Of a stretch of 64,000 nucleotides of DNA, positions 63,385 to 64,000 are shown piece after piece (within the stretch, counting starts at the first letter, position 1; the number at the start of each line of letters is the position of its first letter). The translations under genes and the position numbers were made by a program. The notes under the pieces are model-generated. The model was given only the letters and a program-made list of their open reading frames with translations. It did not search any database and had not been told where the DNA came from. Source of the stretch: Candidatus Wolframiiraptor sinensis (GTDB lineage: Archaea; Thermoproteota; Nitrososphaeria_A; Caldarchaeales; Wolframiiraptoraceae). The stretch is taken from the NCBI GenBank assembly GCA_023268255.1, contig JALNJX010000005.1, positions 1-64,000 of the forward strand, written 5' to 3'.

Positions 63385-64000
63385 ATGGGGTTAGCCGGTA
63401 GATATGATCCCCTCAAGGTTGAGGAGGAGATTGCGAGATGGTGGAGCGAGAATAAGATCGTGGAGAAGGTTTTCAGGAGGAATGAGGGCGGCCCGGTCTT
63501 CGCTTTTCTCGAAGGGCCGCCGACTGTAAACGGCTACATGCACGTCGGCCACGCTAGAGGCCGAATCTACAAGGACGTAGTCCTCAGATTCCAGGGAATG
63601 AATGGATTTTATGTCTGGAGGAGGGGCGGATGGGATTGCCTCGGCCTCCCAACGGAGCTCGAGACCGAGAAGAAGCTCGGCATAAAATCGAAGAAGGATA
63701 TCGAGAGGATAGGCATGGAGAGGTTCGTGGAGGAGGCGAGCAAGCTCGTAGACTACTACATTGATCACTGGAGGAGGGCTTCAGAGAGGCTGGCCGTCTG
63801 GCTCGACTACGATAACGCCTACCAGACGAGGCATGAGAGCTACATGGAGCACGTCTGGTGGCTCATAGAGCAGGCTCACAGGAAGGGAGACCTCATCGAG
63901 AGCTATAGGGTGGTGCCCTTCTGCCCGAGATGCGAGACTCCCCTGAGCAGCCACGAGGTCGCGCAGGGATACGAGGAGGTCGAGGACCCATCCATATACG
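63385..64000 (+). CDS. ileS: Isoleucyl-tRNA synthetase, N-terminal part (runs off window)
   Basis: The class I synthetase that charges isoleucine. The start MGLAGRYDPLKVEEEIARWW is typical. The HIGH motif appears as HVGHARGRIYKD, preceded by FLEGPPTVNGYMHV. GWDCLGLPTELETEKKLGI and CPRCETPLSSHEVAQGYEE identify IleRS. The visible part covers about 205 residues of a protein of about 1,050. The ATG at 63385 follows a short AT-rich leader. Confidence 0.95.
   Translation, partial: MGLAGRYDPLKVEEEIARWWSENKIVEKVFRRNEGGPVFAFLEGPPTVNGYMHVGHARGRIYKDVVLRFQGMNGFYVWRRGGWDCLGLPTELETEKKLGIKSKKDIERIGMERFVEEASKLVDYYIDHWRRASERLAVWLDYDNAYQTRHESYMEHVWWLIEQAHRKGDLIESYRVVPFCPRCETPLSSHEVAQGYEEVEDPSIY

Overview
The window is a stretch of archaeal chromosome. 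It carries an archaeal histone, a thermosome subunit, aIF6, SRP54, Pus10, Nep1, deoxyhypusine synthase, TgtA, RNase P component 4 and the eukaryote-type ribosomal proteins eS19, eL31 and eL39. FtsZ, histone, TrmB-type and Lrp-type regulators, and dominant AGG/AGA arginine codons fit a (hyper)thermophilic member of the TACK group. FtsZ plus histone points away from typical Sulfolobales or Thermoproteales and is compatible with a korarchaeal-like or neighbouring deep lineage, but I cannot fix the lineage from sequence alone.

Layout. 1-1000: tail of a repeat-family gene with its conserved 3' module, then a gene-poor stretch. 1-8.3 kb: methyltransferase, SagB-type oxidoreductase, TrmI, adenylate kinase, histone, thermosome, TrmB regulator. 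8.4-20.7 kb: large UPF0182 membrane protein, deoxyhypusine synthase, aIF6, PAC2 protein, adenine deaminase, TgtA, beta-CASP nuclease. 20.7-26 kb: tRNA thiolase and a galK-galE-galT operon (galT frameshifted), then an HsdR-N-like protein. 26-30.4 kb: NadE, a decayed two-domain KaiC-like ATPase between two tRNA-Gly genes, Nep1, Rnp4, eS19. 30.4-35.5 kb: a BMP-type nucleoside ABC importer operon with a perfect 11-bp palindrome in front of its TATA box. 35.6-38 kb: PDCD5, eL39, eL31, an orphan cytosine-5 DNA methyltransferase and an Lsm protein. 38.5-45.1 kb: tRNAs, an SDR, argG-argH, a RAM-domain regulator and a disrupted permease-USP fusion. 45.2-56.5 kb: PfkB kinase, SRP54, Pus10, MetRS, an RHH gene coupled to ftsZ, Toprim protein, signal peptidase and a 904-residue multidomain surface protein. 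56.5-64 kb: the DNA ligase region, a histone-deacetylase-family gene, DUF1893 and the start of ileS.

Two things stand out. First, the ATP-dependent DNA ligase gene looks like a chimera. Just after nucleotidyltransferase motif V its codon use changes, and its stop codon abuts an element encoding a LAGLIDADG endonuclease. On the far side of that element sits a second, diverged ligase C-terminus, translationally coupled to the next gene. This is the layout expected if an endonuclease element broke the gene and supplied a replacement 3' end, as known for some fungal mitochondrial genes. Second, the same element belongs to a dispersed family with at least six copies here (about 1-600, 11.3-11.7, 38.1-38.25, 49.0-49.2, 57.6-59.1 and 62.7-63.2 kb). 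Members share a left end with a small divergent reading frame. The right end ends in a pyrimidine-rich tract, and in four copies a conserved, foldable module of about 140 nt precedes it. Most copies are internally deleted.

Several genes (galT, the HDAC-family gene, the KaiC-like gene, the permease) carry single-base frameshifts, some in G runs. These may be decay or sequence error.
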